A stretch of DNA of 13,724 nt from JBEKIK01 sp050013075. GTDB lineage: Bacteria > Planctomycetota > Planctomycetia > Pirellulales > Thermoguttaceae. Positions 1-5,973 of the stretch are shown here, piece by piece. The stretch is from assembly GCA_050013075.1 (NCBI GenBank), contig JBEKFZ010000108.1, forward strand, positions 1 to 13,724, written 5' to 3'. A program made the position numbers and the translations under genes. Below the pieces are notes generated by a model, which was not told where the DNA came from, searched no databases, and saw only the letters and a program-made list of their open reading frames with translations. Each line of letters begins with the position of its first letter. The first letter of the stretch is position 1.

Positions 1-275
1 ACCTTATCCTCCTTGACATGTATCTGCCGCGAATGACGGGCCTGGACCTTCTCTTGAAGATTCGCACCGACCCGTTCCTGTATTTGACTCCCGTAGTCAT
101 GCTCAGTTGCTCCGACGACGACGCTGTCGCGGCAAAGTGCCTCGATGCGGGGGCCAACGCCTTTGTGAGCAAGGCCAGAGATCCCGGGGCATTTCGGACT
201 TCAATTGCTCGGATTGCCGATTTCTGGGGCAACGAATCCCGCGTCCCCAGACAAGAGGTTTGCTGCCCTAGATAG
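1..275 (+). CDS. CheY-like response regulator, 5' truncated by window edge
   Basis: The open frame enters from the left edge (first full codon at 3) and ends at TAG 273-275. It reads LILLDMYLPRMTGLDLLLKI, the beta3 strand and following loop of a receiver domain; the Asp codon at 15-17 fits the phosphoacceptor. Further on come PVVMLS (beta4, with Ser in the usual Thr/Ser position), DAGANAFVSK (conserved Lys of beta5) and a final helix ending near DFW. No output domain follows, so it is a stand-alone receiver like the Rcp1/CheY group that relays phosphate from hybrid or phytochrome-type kinases. The acidic pocket and N-terminus lie outside the window. The ATG at 18 is inside the domain and is not the start. 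The partner kinase is not visible. Confidence 0.85.
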   Translation, partial: LILLDMYLPRMTGLDLLLKIRTDPFLYLTPVVMLSCSDDDAVAAKCLDAGANAFVSKARDPGAFRTSIARIADFWGNESRVPRQEVCCPR

Positions 276-433
276 CGCGTTGATCTTGCCGATCCCATGG
301 AGCGGCAATGGAGATTCGACCAGGTACGGGGAGTAGCAGGACTAGCGCATGAGCGTGCACTGGGCTGGCGGCTCGGGTCTCAGGGATGAGGCGCTGCAAC
401 CTTCAATACAAGGTGCTTCCTGCACCGGCCGAG

Positions 434-467
434 CGAGAGCCCGCCGCCTTGACGGGCTCTCGTTTTT
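434..467 (+). terminator. Rho-independent terminator after the response regulator
   Basis: A perfect 10-bp stem pairs 434-443 (CGAGAGCCCG) with 453-462 across a 9-nt loop, followed by five T at 463-467. The T run lies only on the plus-strand exit side, so it terminates plus-strand transcription from the response regulator about 160 nt upstream. A smaller hairpin (GGTGC 412-416 with GCACC 422-426) stands just before it. The rest of 276-433 shows no gene and is probably a 3' untranslated region. Confidence 0.75.
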
Positions 468-511
468 CGGGGACCAGTCCCGACGACGACGAATGCGCTA
501 ACAGAGGCGGC

Positions 512-1099
512 TCAGGGTAGCAGTTCCTTTACCACCTTCTCGCAAAACGTTTCGTATCGCTGCCGAGCAAGTTCCACCTCCGCAGGCAGGTTGTTGATGT
601 GTTCCTCCAAGTTCCGAATCATGGATTCTCCTGCGTCGGGCAACAACGTTCCCTCTGCAATTCGCCTGCGAAGCAACTTGAGTGCGGATTGACATTTATG
701 AAACAGGGCATCTAGACCTGCCTTATCACCACACTCCCGAAGGCAAGCCAGGGTATAGCTGACGGTCAATCCGTAAAGATCACGTACAATCCCGATTACA
801 CGGTCGATAATGTCAACTCGCCGTGTGGGCTCGCCATTTTTTCGATAGTAGCCAATGGCGAAATCGTGGAAAGCAGCGCACAACTCCACAATGGTGATGC
901 TCTCGTCGTCGGAGTGGGCGGGTGGCGGTGTGGGTACGGGATTGGCAGCCAGTTCGGCAACGAAGCGGGCGTAACGCTCCTTGCTCTTGGGAGTACCCCA
1001 TACGCCTAGATAATGGCGTTTGCCTTTAATTTGCACAAAAGCTTAATTGCTACCCTTGTGCCAGCGATACTTGGGTACAGAAACATTCTTTGTGGTCGT
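512..1099 (-). pseudogene. Decayed tyrosine-recombinase-type integrase N-terminal region
   Basis: The open part (1036 down to 512, GTG start, 174 codons) begins QIKGKRHYLGVWGT and continues with SKERYARFVAELAAN and ITIVELCAAFHDFAIGYYRKNGEPT. From family knowledge this matches the arm-binding/SAM-like N-terminal half of planctomycete tyrosine recombinases. Reading the same frame upstream gives VPKYRWHKGSN, then TAA at 1043-1045, then AFVQIKGKRHYLG, so the homologous frame crosses a stop where relatives usually have Gln; CAA to TAA is one transition. Farther up, AAAGGAG (1109-1115) precedes an ACG at 1097-1099 that may be a mutated ATG. After about residue 115 the resemblance ends. The remainder is charged and helical (LRRRIAEGTLL, EEHINNLPAEVELARQRYE), and no catalytic R-H-R-Y region is seen. 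An expressed short protein from the GTG is possible, but that start has no ribosome site. Confidence 0.65.
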
Positions 1100-1124
1100 G
1101 ACAGTACGCTCCTTTAAGTTTACG

Positions 1125-1141
1125 GGGGTAGTGACTACCCC
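1125..1141. repeat. 17-bp palindrome upstream of the integrase remnant
   Basis: GGGGTAGT (1125-1132) is perfectly complementary to ACTACCCC (1134-1141) around one central base. It lies just upstream, on the minus strand, of the AAAGGAG site (1109-1115) of the decayed integrase gene. An old operator or promoter-associated site is possible. CCCCTTTT follows on the plus strand, so a weak plus-strand terminator is an alternative. Confidence 0.4.
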
Positions 1142-1220
1142 TTTTCCGTCAACTTATAGGCCGCACTGCCGACCACCGGCAGGTATCGTAACATTCGATT
1201 CGGCAAAGACTTGTTTTTAG

Positions 1221-1294
1221 TGGGCGATACCGGATTCGAACCAGTGACATCCACGTTGTAAGCGTGGCGCTCTAACCGACTGAGCTAATCGCCC
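1221..1294 (-). tRNA. tRNA-Val(UAC)
   Basis: The minus strand folds into a full 74-nt cloverleaf. The acceptor stem is GGGCGAT/ATCGCCC with discriminator A; the D stem is GCTC/GAGC; the anticodon stem CCACG/CGTGG holds loop CTTACAA, giving anticodon UAC (Val, codon GUA); the T arm is ACTGG-TTCGAAT-CCGGT. CCA is not encoded, since the following bases are CTAA. Its 3' end points toward the decayed integrase gene about 120 bp away, the usual geometry for an element that used a tRNA 3' end as its attachment site. Confidence 0.97.
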
Positions 1295-1342
1295 GATATT
1301 TTCCACTTCCGCCGGCCTCGGCGGCGATAAAAGGTTGGGTTA

Positions 1343-1371
1343 AGTGTAATCATCGCGCTTTATCCGGTCAA
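1343..1371 (-). promoter_or_regulatory. Probable promoter of tRNA-Val
   Basis: On the minus strand TTGACC (1371-1366) is separated by 17 bp from TACACT (1348-1343). The predicted start would lie near 1336, giving a leader of roughly 40 nt before the tRNA. The same -10 hexamer, TACACT, appears with TTGACG and a 17-bp spacer upstream of the FHA gene. Confidence 0.5.
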
Positions 1372-1549
1372 GTGACGGATTATTACGCAACTAATGAGGC
1401 TTGGGGTCGTGTTGAGAGTGTCTGTGTGAATTCGAAGTGTGCCAATCCATTTATACACTGGATTTATTTAAATATCAGAAAAAAACGCGGCATGGCAAAG
1501 CAAATTTGATCATGGCACGTGTAAGAGCCCCGTCAACGAAAAACCGCAT

Positions 1550-1578
1550 TTGACTAATTGTACTAAATATTGTACAAT
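1550..1578 (+). promoter_or_regulatory. Promoter of the toxin-antitoxin operon
   Basis: TTGACT (1550-1555) and TACAAT (1573-1578) are spaced by exactly 17 bp, close to the sigma70 consensus. The start would fall near 1585, so the ribosome site GGGAGG (1584-1589) would begin almost at the 5' end of the message and the leader would be only about 13 nt before ATG 1598. Confidence 0.7.
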
Positions 1579-1579
1579 T
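1556..1579. promoter_or_regulatory. Operator palindrome of the toxin-antitoxin operon
   Basis: AATTGTAC (1556-1563) and GTACAATT (1572-1579) form a perfect 8-bp inverted repeat with an 8-bp spacer. The palindrome covers the promoter spacer and the whole -10 box. In Phd/YefM-type modules the antitoxin and toxin-antitoxin complex repress their own operon by binding such palindromes, so this is the expected site for autoregulation. Confidence 0.7.
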
Positions 1580-1597
1580 CATCGGGAGGTAAAAGCC

Positions 1598-1849
1598 ATG
1601 GACTATATCATGCCTATTTCGGAAGTAAGGGGAAAACTACCCGAGTTGATTAAGAAGATTTCACAAATGAGAAAACATCTAATTATTACCAGAAATGGGA
1701 AAGCAGAAGCCGTTCTGCTATCGCCCGAAGAGTTGGAAACTTTGGAAATCAAAGCCGACCCAAAATTGTTACAATCCATTCTGAGGGCGGAAGAAGATAT
1801 CCAGAAGGGTAAACTTTATTCTCACTCTGAAGTATTTAAGAATGTATAA
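1598..1849 (+). CDS. Type II antitoxin, Phd/YefM family
   Basis: The 83-residue protein begins MDYIMPISEVRGKLPELIKKI and continues with HLIITRNGKAEAVLLSPEELETLE. This is the Phd/YefM fold: an N-terminal DNA-binding dimer domain ('ISEVR...L', 'ITRNGKAEAVLLS'), then an acidic C-terminal tail (from about residue 50) that in this family wraps and neutralises the toxin. ATG 1598 is chosen because GGGAGG (1584-1589) precedes it at normal spacing. The longer frame from TTG 1550 would begin inside the promoter and operator. Its last bases overlap the toxin gene by 8 nt, the usual coupled arrangement. The gene is much richer in A and T than the kinase beside it, which suggests horizontal acquisition. 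Confidence 0.9.
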   Translation: MDYIMPISEVRGKLPELIKKISQMRKHLIITRNGKAEAVLLSPEELETLEIKADPKLLQSILRAEEDIQKGKLYSHSEVFKNV

Positions 1850-2114
1850 AATACTCTATACGAGCGAAGCGAAAATCGCTATAGACAAATTGCCCCTCAA
1901 AAAGAAACGGCAAATCAAAGATGCAATTGAACGCATAGCTGAAAATCCGGAAATTGGCAAACATCTCACCCATGAGTTAAAAGGATTATTATCATATCGT
2001 TCTGGAAACCATCGAATAATTTATCGTGTAAGGCATGCTGAAATCCTAGTCATAATATTAACTATAGGGCATAGAAAAGATATCTATAAAGAAGCCTCCA
2101 GAAAATTTCGTTAA
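1842..2114 (+). CDS. Type II toxin, RelE/ParE superfamily
   Basis: The 90-residue basic protein starts MYKILYTSEAKIAIDKLPLKKKRQIKDAIERIAENP and ends with YRSGNHRIIYRVRHAEILVIILTIGHRKDIYK, the standard RelE/ParE beta-sheet pattern with R-x-G-x-x-R, Y-R-V and the final G-H-R-x-x-[IV]-Y. RelE-type relatives cleave mRNA on the ribosome and ParE-type relatives poison gyrase. The GHRKDIYK ending is common among RelE/YoeB/ParE-like proteins, so the target cannot be settled from sequence alone. The ATG overlaps the antitoxin stop (ATGTATAA), so translation is probably coupled. It ends 8 bp from the convergent kinase stop, with only an AT-rich junction and no clear terminator hairpin. Confidence 0.9.
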   Translation: MYKILYTSEAKIAIDKLPLKKKRQIKDAIERIAENPEIGKHLTHELKGLLSYRSGNHRIIYRVRHAEILVIILTIGHRKDIYKEASRKFR

Positions 2115-2122
2115 AGAATAAT

Positions 2123-4693
2123 TTATTTCTCGATGAGCTCCAGCAGGCGTTCGGATTTCATGCCTGCATTTCGGCCGTCGCCGGCTGCGCCGAGGGCTGG
2201 ATTCTCCTCGGCCTCCTCATCCAAACCATAGTCGGCGGGGGTTTGGGCGTGCGGCGGGCGATCCGCTCCCGGCAGGTTGTTCCACTCGATGCGCCCGGAA
2301 AACGGCTGATTCTCCCGCGAAGGCCCCCAATAAGTCCGCCAACCGTCGAAAGACAACGTATCGGATGAGGGCTCCGCGCCAAGGCCGCGGATCGTCCAGA
2401 AAACGTCGACGTCTTGATAAAAATTATGATCGCCGTTCCAAACGATTTGCCGCCTGGCATTTTCCAAAGGACCGACCACTTCTTGTTCAAGCAGTGAATT
2501 GCCGCGCGAAGTCATGATAATGTCGTCGGCACAATTGAACTGAACGGTAAATTGGTACGGAGCGGCCTGGCTGCTGGAAAGACGGACCAATCCGCGCCGA
2601 GCCGCGACCGTCACGTGCCGCAGATCAATGCGGAGCATCTCGTCGGGTTTGGGCGATTGGGCGCCGGGCGCCGCCGAAAGCAACCACTCGCTGGTCGCCA
2701 ACAGCCCGTTGTCCCAAGCCAGATGCACGGGCTGTAGGTCTTCCACCCGGATGAATACCGCCTCGCCCCTGGCAATGAAATCGTTCAATTCAATGGTAGC
2801 CAAGGGTGGCGCGCCGGGATTGCCGCCGGCGACTGCGGCTTCGGCGCCGGGCGAGGCGCCCACGCGGAAAAAGGCCGTGTCCTGATGATAGGCGGTCATC
2901 TGGTCCGAGGCATTGGCTATGGTTAGGGCGCACTTTTCCAGCCGGACCGTTTGCCCGCCGCGGATTTCCAGGAAAGACCAATTGTCGGCCGCTACATCCC
3001 GGGGGATGATGAACTCCATGGCCAAATTGGAAATCGTCAACCGGCCTGAATTCAGACTGAACATACTGCGGGGATACTTTACCGGATCGGTTTCGTTGGG
3101 TTTAAACAGGATTATCGGCCGGTACCCGTCGCCGGCGCGGATTGTAGCCCGCAGATTGGCCATGCGAATGGGTTTTTCTTCCCGACGCCCGTTGAAACGC
3201 AGTTCGATCACGTCGCCATTGCGGGCGGCGGCGCAAGCGGCGGCCAGGTTGGTGAATTCGTTTTCGCCGCCGGCCATGTCGCTTACCACCAGAAGACCGT
3301 TATGCTTGGCTGAATTTCCGATATGGGATGTGTTTTCGCCCGGTTCCGCCTGGGAAGAAGTTGTCCCCGGCAATGCCCGAGATAAATCGCCTTGTGCATG
3401 ATTCGAGTGAGGCATGGATGAAACGCTGCTTCCCGCTGAAACGTCCGTACGACTGGATTCCTTCCTATCAAGGGATAACGTGGATGGAACCTGATCGGCG
3501 GGACTGGAAATCTTCCAAAAAACATCCAGCGCGATCAACGTGCACGCCAACGCGGCGATGGAAACCAACCACGGCAAATGGCGATGAAAAAAAGAACCCT
3601 TCGGCGTCGGCGTCGTCAACCAGGCCTTGCCGCCCGGGCCGACGGGTTGCAGGCCCAACCGCCCGGCCAAAGACGTTAAATCCGCGATTAACTCATCGGG
3701 GTCGAGATAGCGATGGCCCGGATCCTTGGCCATCATTTTTTGCAAAATGCGGTCCGCCTCTTCAGGCAAATCGTCCCGCAATTGCCGCACGTCCGGAGGT
3801 GGATCGGCGTGATGTTGCAATAACTTTTGCAGCACGGTTCCTTGGGGAAACGGCGGCCGGCCGGTTAGCATGAAATAAAACGTGCAACCCAGCGAATATA
3901 TGTCGCTGCGGATATCGGCGCTGCGGGGATCGCGGGCTTGTTCAGGGGAGATGTAGTCGAAGGTGCCCAAGGTCACTCCGCTGGCCGTCAAATCGGCCCC
4001 TATGGACTCTGCCTGGCGCAGGCGGGCCAAACCCATGTCGATCAATTTCAACTGTCCGCTTGGAGTAATCAATAGATTCGAGGGCTTGATGTCACGATGA
4101 ACTATATGGCGGGCATCGGCGTGCGCCAAGGCATCGACCGCTTGAAGCGTATAACTTATGGCCTCCTCAAGGTGCAACGGCCCTTTGCGTTCCACCAATT
4201 TGCGAATGTTCTCGCCTTCCACAAACTCGAAGGCGATAAAATGAATGCCCCGATCTTCGCCCACGTAATGCACCCGGGCGATATTCTCGTGGTCCAGTCG
4301 GGCGGCCGATTGAGCCTCTTTTTGAAACCGCTCGACGGTCTCCGCATCGGCGGCCTGGTCAGGGGGAAGAATTTTCAGGGCTACGGTCCGGGCAAGTCGG
4401 GTGTCCAATGCGCGGTAGACCCGGCCCATTCCCCCGCCGCCGACGTATTCGATCAACTCAAAATGCCCCAAATGATCGCCGGGCATGATCCGGCCTTCCA
4501 TGATCCGCCAGGCTGAATCGGAAACCGCCGAGGGACGAATCGGGGCTCGATTGGAAATGAACGTCGGTTGTTCGCTAATCGGGTGTAACGGGGGAGTGGA
4601 GGATAACTGAGATTCTGATGCGCAGGGGCCAGAGGCGGCGGCATCACCAGCCGGCGGGTAGACTCTCCGTCCATTGGAATGGCTATCGCTCAT
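2123..4693 (-). CDS. Membrane Ser/Thr protein kinase (PknB type) with predicted beta-helix-like ectodomain
   Basis: The 856-residue protein has a low-complexity N-terminus (1-75), then a Hanks-type kinase domain at about 78-340. Visible motifs are the Gly-rich loop VGGGGMGRVY (84-93), catalytic Lys107 in VALKIL, HRDIKPSN (199-206), metal-binding DMG (219-221, where DFG is usual), SPE (249-251) in place of APE, and SDIYSLG. One hydrophobic helix (about 374-394) follows, so the catalytic domain should be cytoplasmic. The C-terminal 460 residues would lie outside; they have a Ser/Thr/Pro-rich linker and then repeated short strands (DVIELRF, LTISNLAMEFI, VRLEKCALTI) suggesting a parallel beta-helix sensor. 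The catalytic residues look intact. No ribosome site is seen before ATG 4693. It converges on the toxin gene and stands alone, with no phosphatase beside it; the nearest FHA gene is about 3 kb away on the other strand. Confidence 0.93.
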   Translation of the reverse strand: MSDSHSNGRRVYPPAGDAAASGPCASESQLSSTPPLHPISEQPTFISNRAPIRPSAVSDSAWRIMEGRIMPGDHLGHFELIEYVGGGGMGRVYRALDTRLARTVALKILPPDQAADAETVERFQKEAQSAARLDHENIARVHYVGEDRGIHFIAFEFVEGENIRKLVERKGPLHLEEAISYTLQAVDALAHADARHIVHRDIKPSNLLITPSGQLKLIDMGLARLRQAESIGADLTASGVTLGTFDYISPEQARDPRSADIRSDIYSLGCTFYFMLTGRPPFPQGTVLQKLLQHHADPPPDVRQLRDDLPEEADRILQKMMAKDPGHRYLDPDELIADLTSLAGRLGLQPVGPGGKAWLTTPTPKGSFFHRHLPWLVSIAALACTLIALDVFWKISSPADQVPSTLSLDRKESSRTDVSAGSSVSSMPHSNHAQGDLSRALPGTTSSQAEPGENTSHIGNSAKHNGLLVVSDMAGGENEFTNLAAACAAARNGDVIELRFNGRREEKPIRMANLRATIRAGDGYRPIILFKPNETDPVKYPRSMFSLNSGRLTISNLAMEFIIPRDVAADNWSFLEIRGGQTVRLEKCALTIANASDQMTAYHQDTAFFRVGASPGAEAAVAGGNPGAPPLATIELNDFIARGEAVFIRVEDLQPVHLAWDNGLLATSEWLLSAAPGAQSPKPDEMLRIDLRHVTVAARRGLVRLSSSQAAPYQFTVQFNCADDIIMTSRGNSLLEQEVVGPLENARRQIVWNGDHNFYQDVDVFWTIRGLGAEPSSDTLSFDGWRTYWGPSRENQPFSGRIEWNNLPGADRPPHAQTPADYGLDEEAEENPALGAAGDGRNAGMKSERLLELIEK

Positions 4694-4966
4694 TATGTGT
4701 TGCGACTAATAATCTGTCATATTCCCCGTTATAGGCGAATAGACCTATTAAACGGCCGCATTAACAGCGACCAAAGTATGGCGTATAAGTTCCGCAGGCT
4801 GAACGCCCGGCCTAGATGAGTCGTCTGTGCCTTTATATAACAAATAAACACCGTCAGGGCGTTAGGGTTCCTGTTTTTGTCAATTTAGCAGTTTTTATTA
4901 TGGAATATCAGTAACGGCAGTTTCTAGGTTTGGATTACGCAAGTTGCCTGTGCCAAGTTCGCTTAG

Positions 4967-4995
4967 TTGCTAAGGAATTCTTGATTACTTATAAA
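4967..4995 (+). promoter_or_regulatory. Possible promoter in the gene-free region
   Basis: TTGCTA (4967-4972), a 17-bp spacer and TATAAA (4990-4995) match sigma70 hexamers at 4/6 and 5/6. In such AT-rich DNA chance matches are common. If real, transcription would begin near 5002, giving a leader of about 400 nt for the 5400 gene or a separate small RNA. Confidence 0.3.
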
Positions 4996-5194
4996 TGGAG
5001 CCTAAAAATAGTTCGGTTCTAATAGTGTTTTATTGATTTTTTTCCGGACGAGACTTGTCTAATTACGTTATCAGACCGTTTGTCTTTTTCTTTCCCCCCT
5101 TTCCCTTTTTTCCTCTTCTTACACTCTTATAAATTTTAAAAAAGTCTATTATCGACCTTTTCCATTGGACACTTTAGAAAATGTGATTTTTTCC

Positions 5195-5235
5195 CGTGCA
5201 CAAAAAATAGGCAGAAACGTCGTGCTCAAAAAATA
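5195..5235. repeat. Two copies of CGTGCWCAAAAAATA
   Basis: The 15-base sequence at 5195-5209 recurs at 5221-5235 with one difference (A to T), 26 bp start to start. The related heptamer RTGCACA also occurs at 5196, 5235 and 5256. The regular placement upstream of a DNA-binding-type gene suggests protein binding sites, but that is inference. Confidence 0.4.
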
Positions 5236-5260
5236 TGCACAGCCGCCTAATAAAAATGCA

Positions 5261-5296
5261 CATTGCAAGCAATGACATAACTGCTTGCATTGCAAG
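5261..5296. promoter_or_regulatory. Nested palindromes, candidate operator of the ribbon-helix-helix gene
   Basis: Three symmetries overlap. CATTGC-AA-GCAATG occupies 5261-5274. CTTGCA-T-TGCAAG occupies 5284-5296. TGCAAGCA (5264-5271) pairs with TGCTTGCA (5282-5289) between them. CATTGCAAG is also a direct repeat at 5261 and 5288. The block lies about 100 bp before the start of a gene whose product has an Arc/HicB-like DNA-binding segment, which makes autoregulation plausible. Confidence 0.45.
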
Positions 5297-5399
5297 AAGT
5301 TCCGTCAACGACTTGACTTTCTCTCATTATTCCTTCGGTTCGTCGCCACGATGGTGAATCTATAAACCGAATCAAACCTTTAATAATAAGGAGAAAGCA

Positions 5400-5804
5400 G
5401 TGAGTACGGAGACGACAATCGGTCTAACTGAAAAACATACCGAAATCCAAAGGATCGCCCAAGGCCTGTATGCCAAGGATCCGGATTGGATTACCTTTTA
5501 CCGGGAAATCTTCGGACTGCACGGAATCGTGCGTCATACATTCCCTACCAGGGAACTGCTCAATGATTTTGAGCAAAGCGATGCCTATCGCGAGATCCAG
5601 CACATGCTCACCCGGCTGCGGGAAAAAGGCCCATTCGACATCGATCCCGAAGAAGAACCGACCCGGGTAATCACCGTTCGCATCCCTAAAAGTCTACATG
5701 AGGCCCTCAAGGTCGAGGCCCACGACCACCGCACCAGCATGAACAAGCTCTGCATCTCCAAACTGCTGCAATTCATCGACACCCAACTCGTGCCGGAAGA
5801 ATAG
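5400..5804 (+). CDS. HicB-like ribbon-helix-helix protein with a conserved-looking N-terminal domain
   Basis: The 134-residue protein starts at GTG 5400, chosen because AAGGAG (5388-5393) lies 6 nt upstream. Residues 1-78 are an uncharacterised, probably helical domain with DPDWITFYREIFG and HTFPTRELLNDFEQSDAYREI. Residues about 88-127 (TRVITVRIPKSLHEALKVEA, then TSMNKLCISKLLQF) match the MetJ/Arc ribbon-helix-helix segment found at the end of HicB-type antitoxins: a beta strand RVITVRIP that would contact DNA and two helices that dimerise. The protein is probably a DNA-binding regulator. No HicA-type toxin (small, double-stranded-RNA-binding-like) is found beside it, so calling it an antitoxin is not justified. 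From memory, proteins of this layout recur in planctomycete genomes. Nested palindromes 100 bp upstream are candidate operators, and a hairpin element follows the stop directly. Confidence 0.7.
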   Translation: MSTETTIGLTEKHTEIQRIAQGLYAKDPDWITFYREIFGLHGIVRHTFPTRELLNDFEQSDAYREIQHMLTRLREKGPFDIDPEEEPTRVITVRIPKSLHEALKVEAHDHRTSMNKLCISKLLQFIDTQLVPEE

Positions 5805-5805
5805 G

Positions 5806-5887
5806 GATGCCATAAACCCGCGACCATCGGTCGCGGACATGATTGTAAAGCCGTGACCATTGGTCGCGGTTTAGTGCCATTGGCATC
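5806..5887. repeat. Multi-hairpin element with two alternative folds
   Basis: Fold A has an outer stem GATGCCA (5806-5812) with TGGCATC (5881-5887) enclosing two near-identical hairpins: CCGCGACC-ATC-GGTCGCGG (5818-5836) and CCGTGACC-ATT-GGTCGCGG (5851-5869). Fold B is one long imperfect hairpin in which 5806-5825 pairs with 5862-5887, TAAACC meeting GGTTTA, with a 7-base bulge. An 11-bp palindrome TGCCA-T-TGGCA (5875-5885) lies in the right arm. The element starts 2 bp after the TAG of the upstream gene and sits between convergent transcription units (rnpB on the other strand). It may act as a bidirectional terminator or RNA stabiliser, but no T run follows. Confidence 0.6.
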
Positions 5888-5973
5888 TTGCCAGTGGCCA
5901 CCCATCGGACAATACGATTTTCAAAGAACTATTGTCGCGTAGGGTGGGAAATCCTTCAGGAATTCTAGAAAAA

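Larger units (their letters stand above)
4694..5399. other. AT-rich intergenic region of about 700 bp between two divergent genes
   Basis: No convincing gene is seen on either strand. The left end must carry the kinase promoter (minus strand) and the right end the control region of the 5400 gene (plus strand). Composition is far more AT-rich than the flanking genes. It contains an uninterrupted 38-base pyrimidine run on the plus strand (5083-5120), a plausible sigma70 promoter (4967-4995), a near-perfect 15-base direct repeat (5195/5221) and nested palindromes (5261-5296). An unannotated small RNA or a long leader is possible. Confidence 0.6.

Noticed and set aside
276..433. Possible riboswitch or small RNA before the terminator at 434
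   Set aside because: Only one small hairpin besides the terminator was found and no known RNA motif was recognised; a 3' untranslated region is simpler.
1..511. Second copy of the tRNA-Val 3' end as an attachment site
   Set aside because: No match to the TTCGAAT...CGCCCA end was found here; if it exists it is outside the window.
1550..1597. Longer antitoxin frame starting at TTG 1550
   Set aside because: It would be encoded by the promoter and operator; ATG 1598 has a proper ribosome site.
3328..3873. 181-codon plus-strand frame
   Set aside because: It lies wholly antisense to the kinase gene, is rich in Pro and Arg as expected of GC-rich shadows, and has no family features.
4097..4516. 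139-codon plus-strand frame opposite the kinase domain
   Set aside because: It is the mirror of a strongly conserved kinase region.
5585..5905. 106-codon minus-strand frame
   Set aside because: It is antisense to the ribbon-helix-helix gene and runs into the hairpin element.
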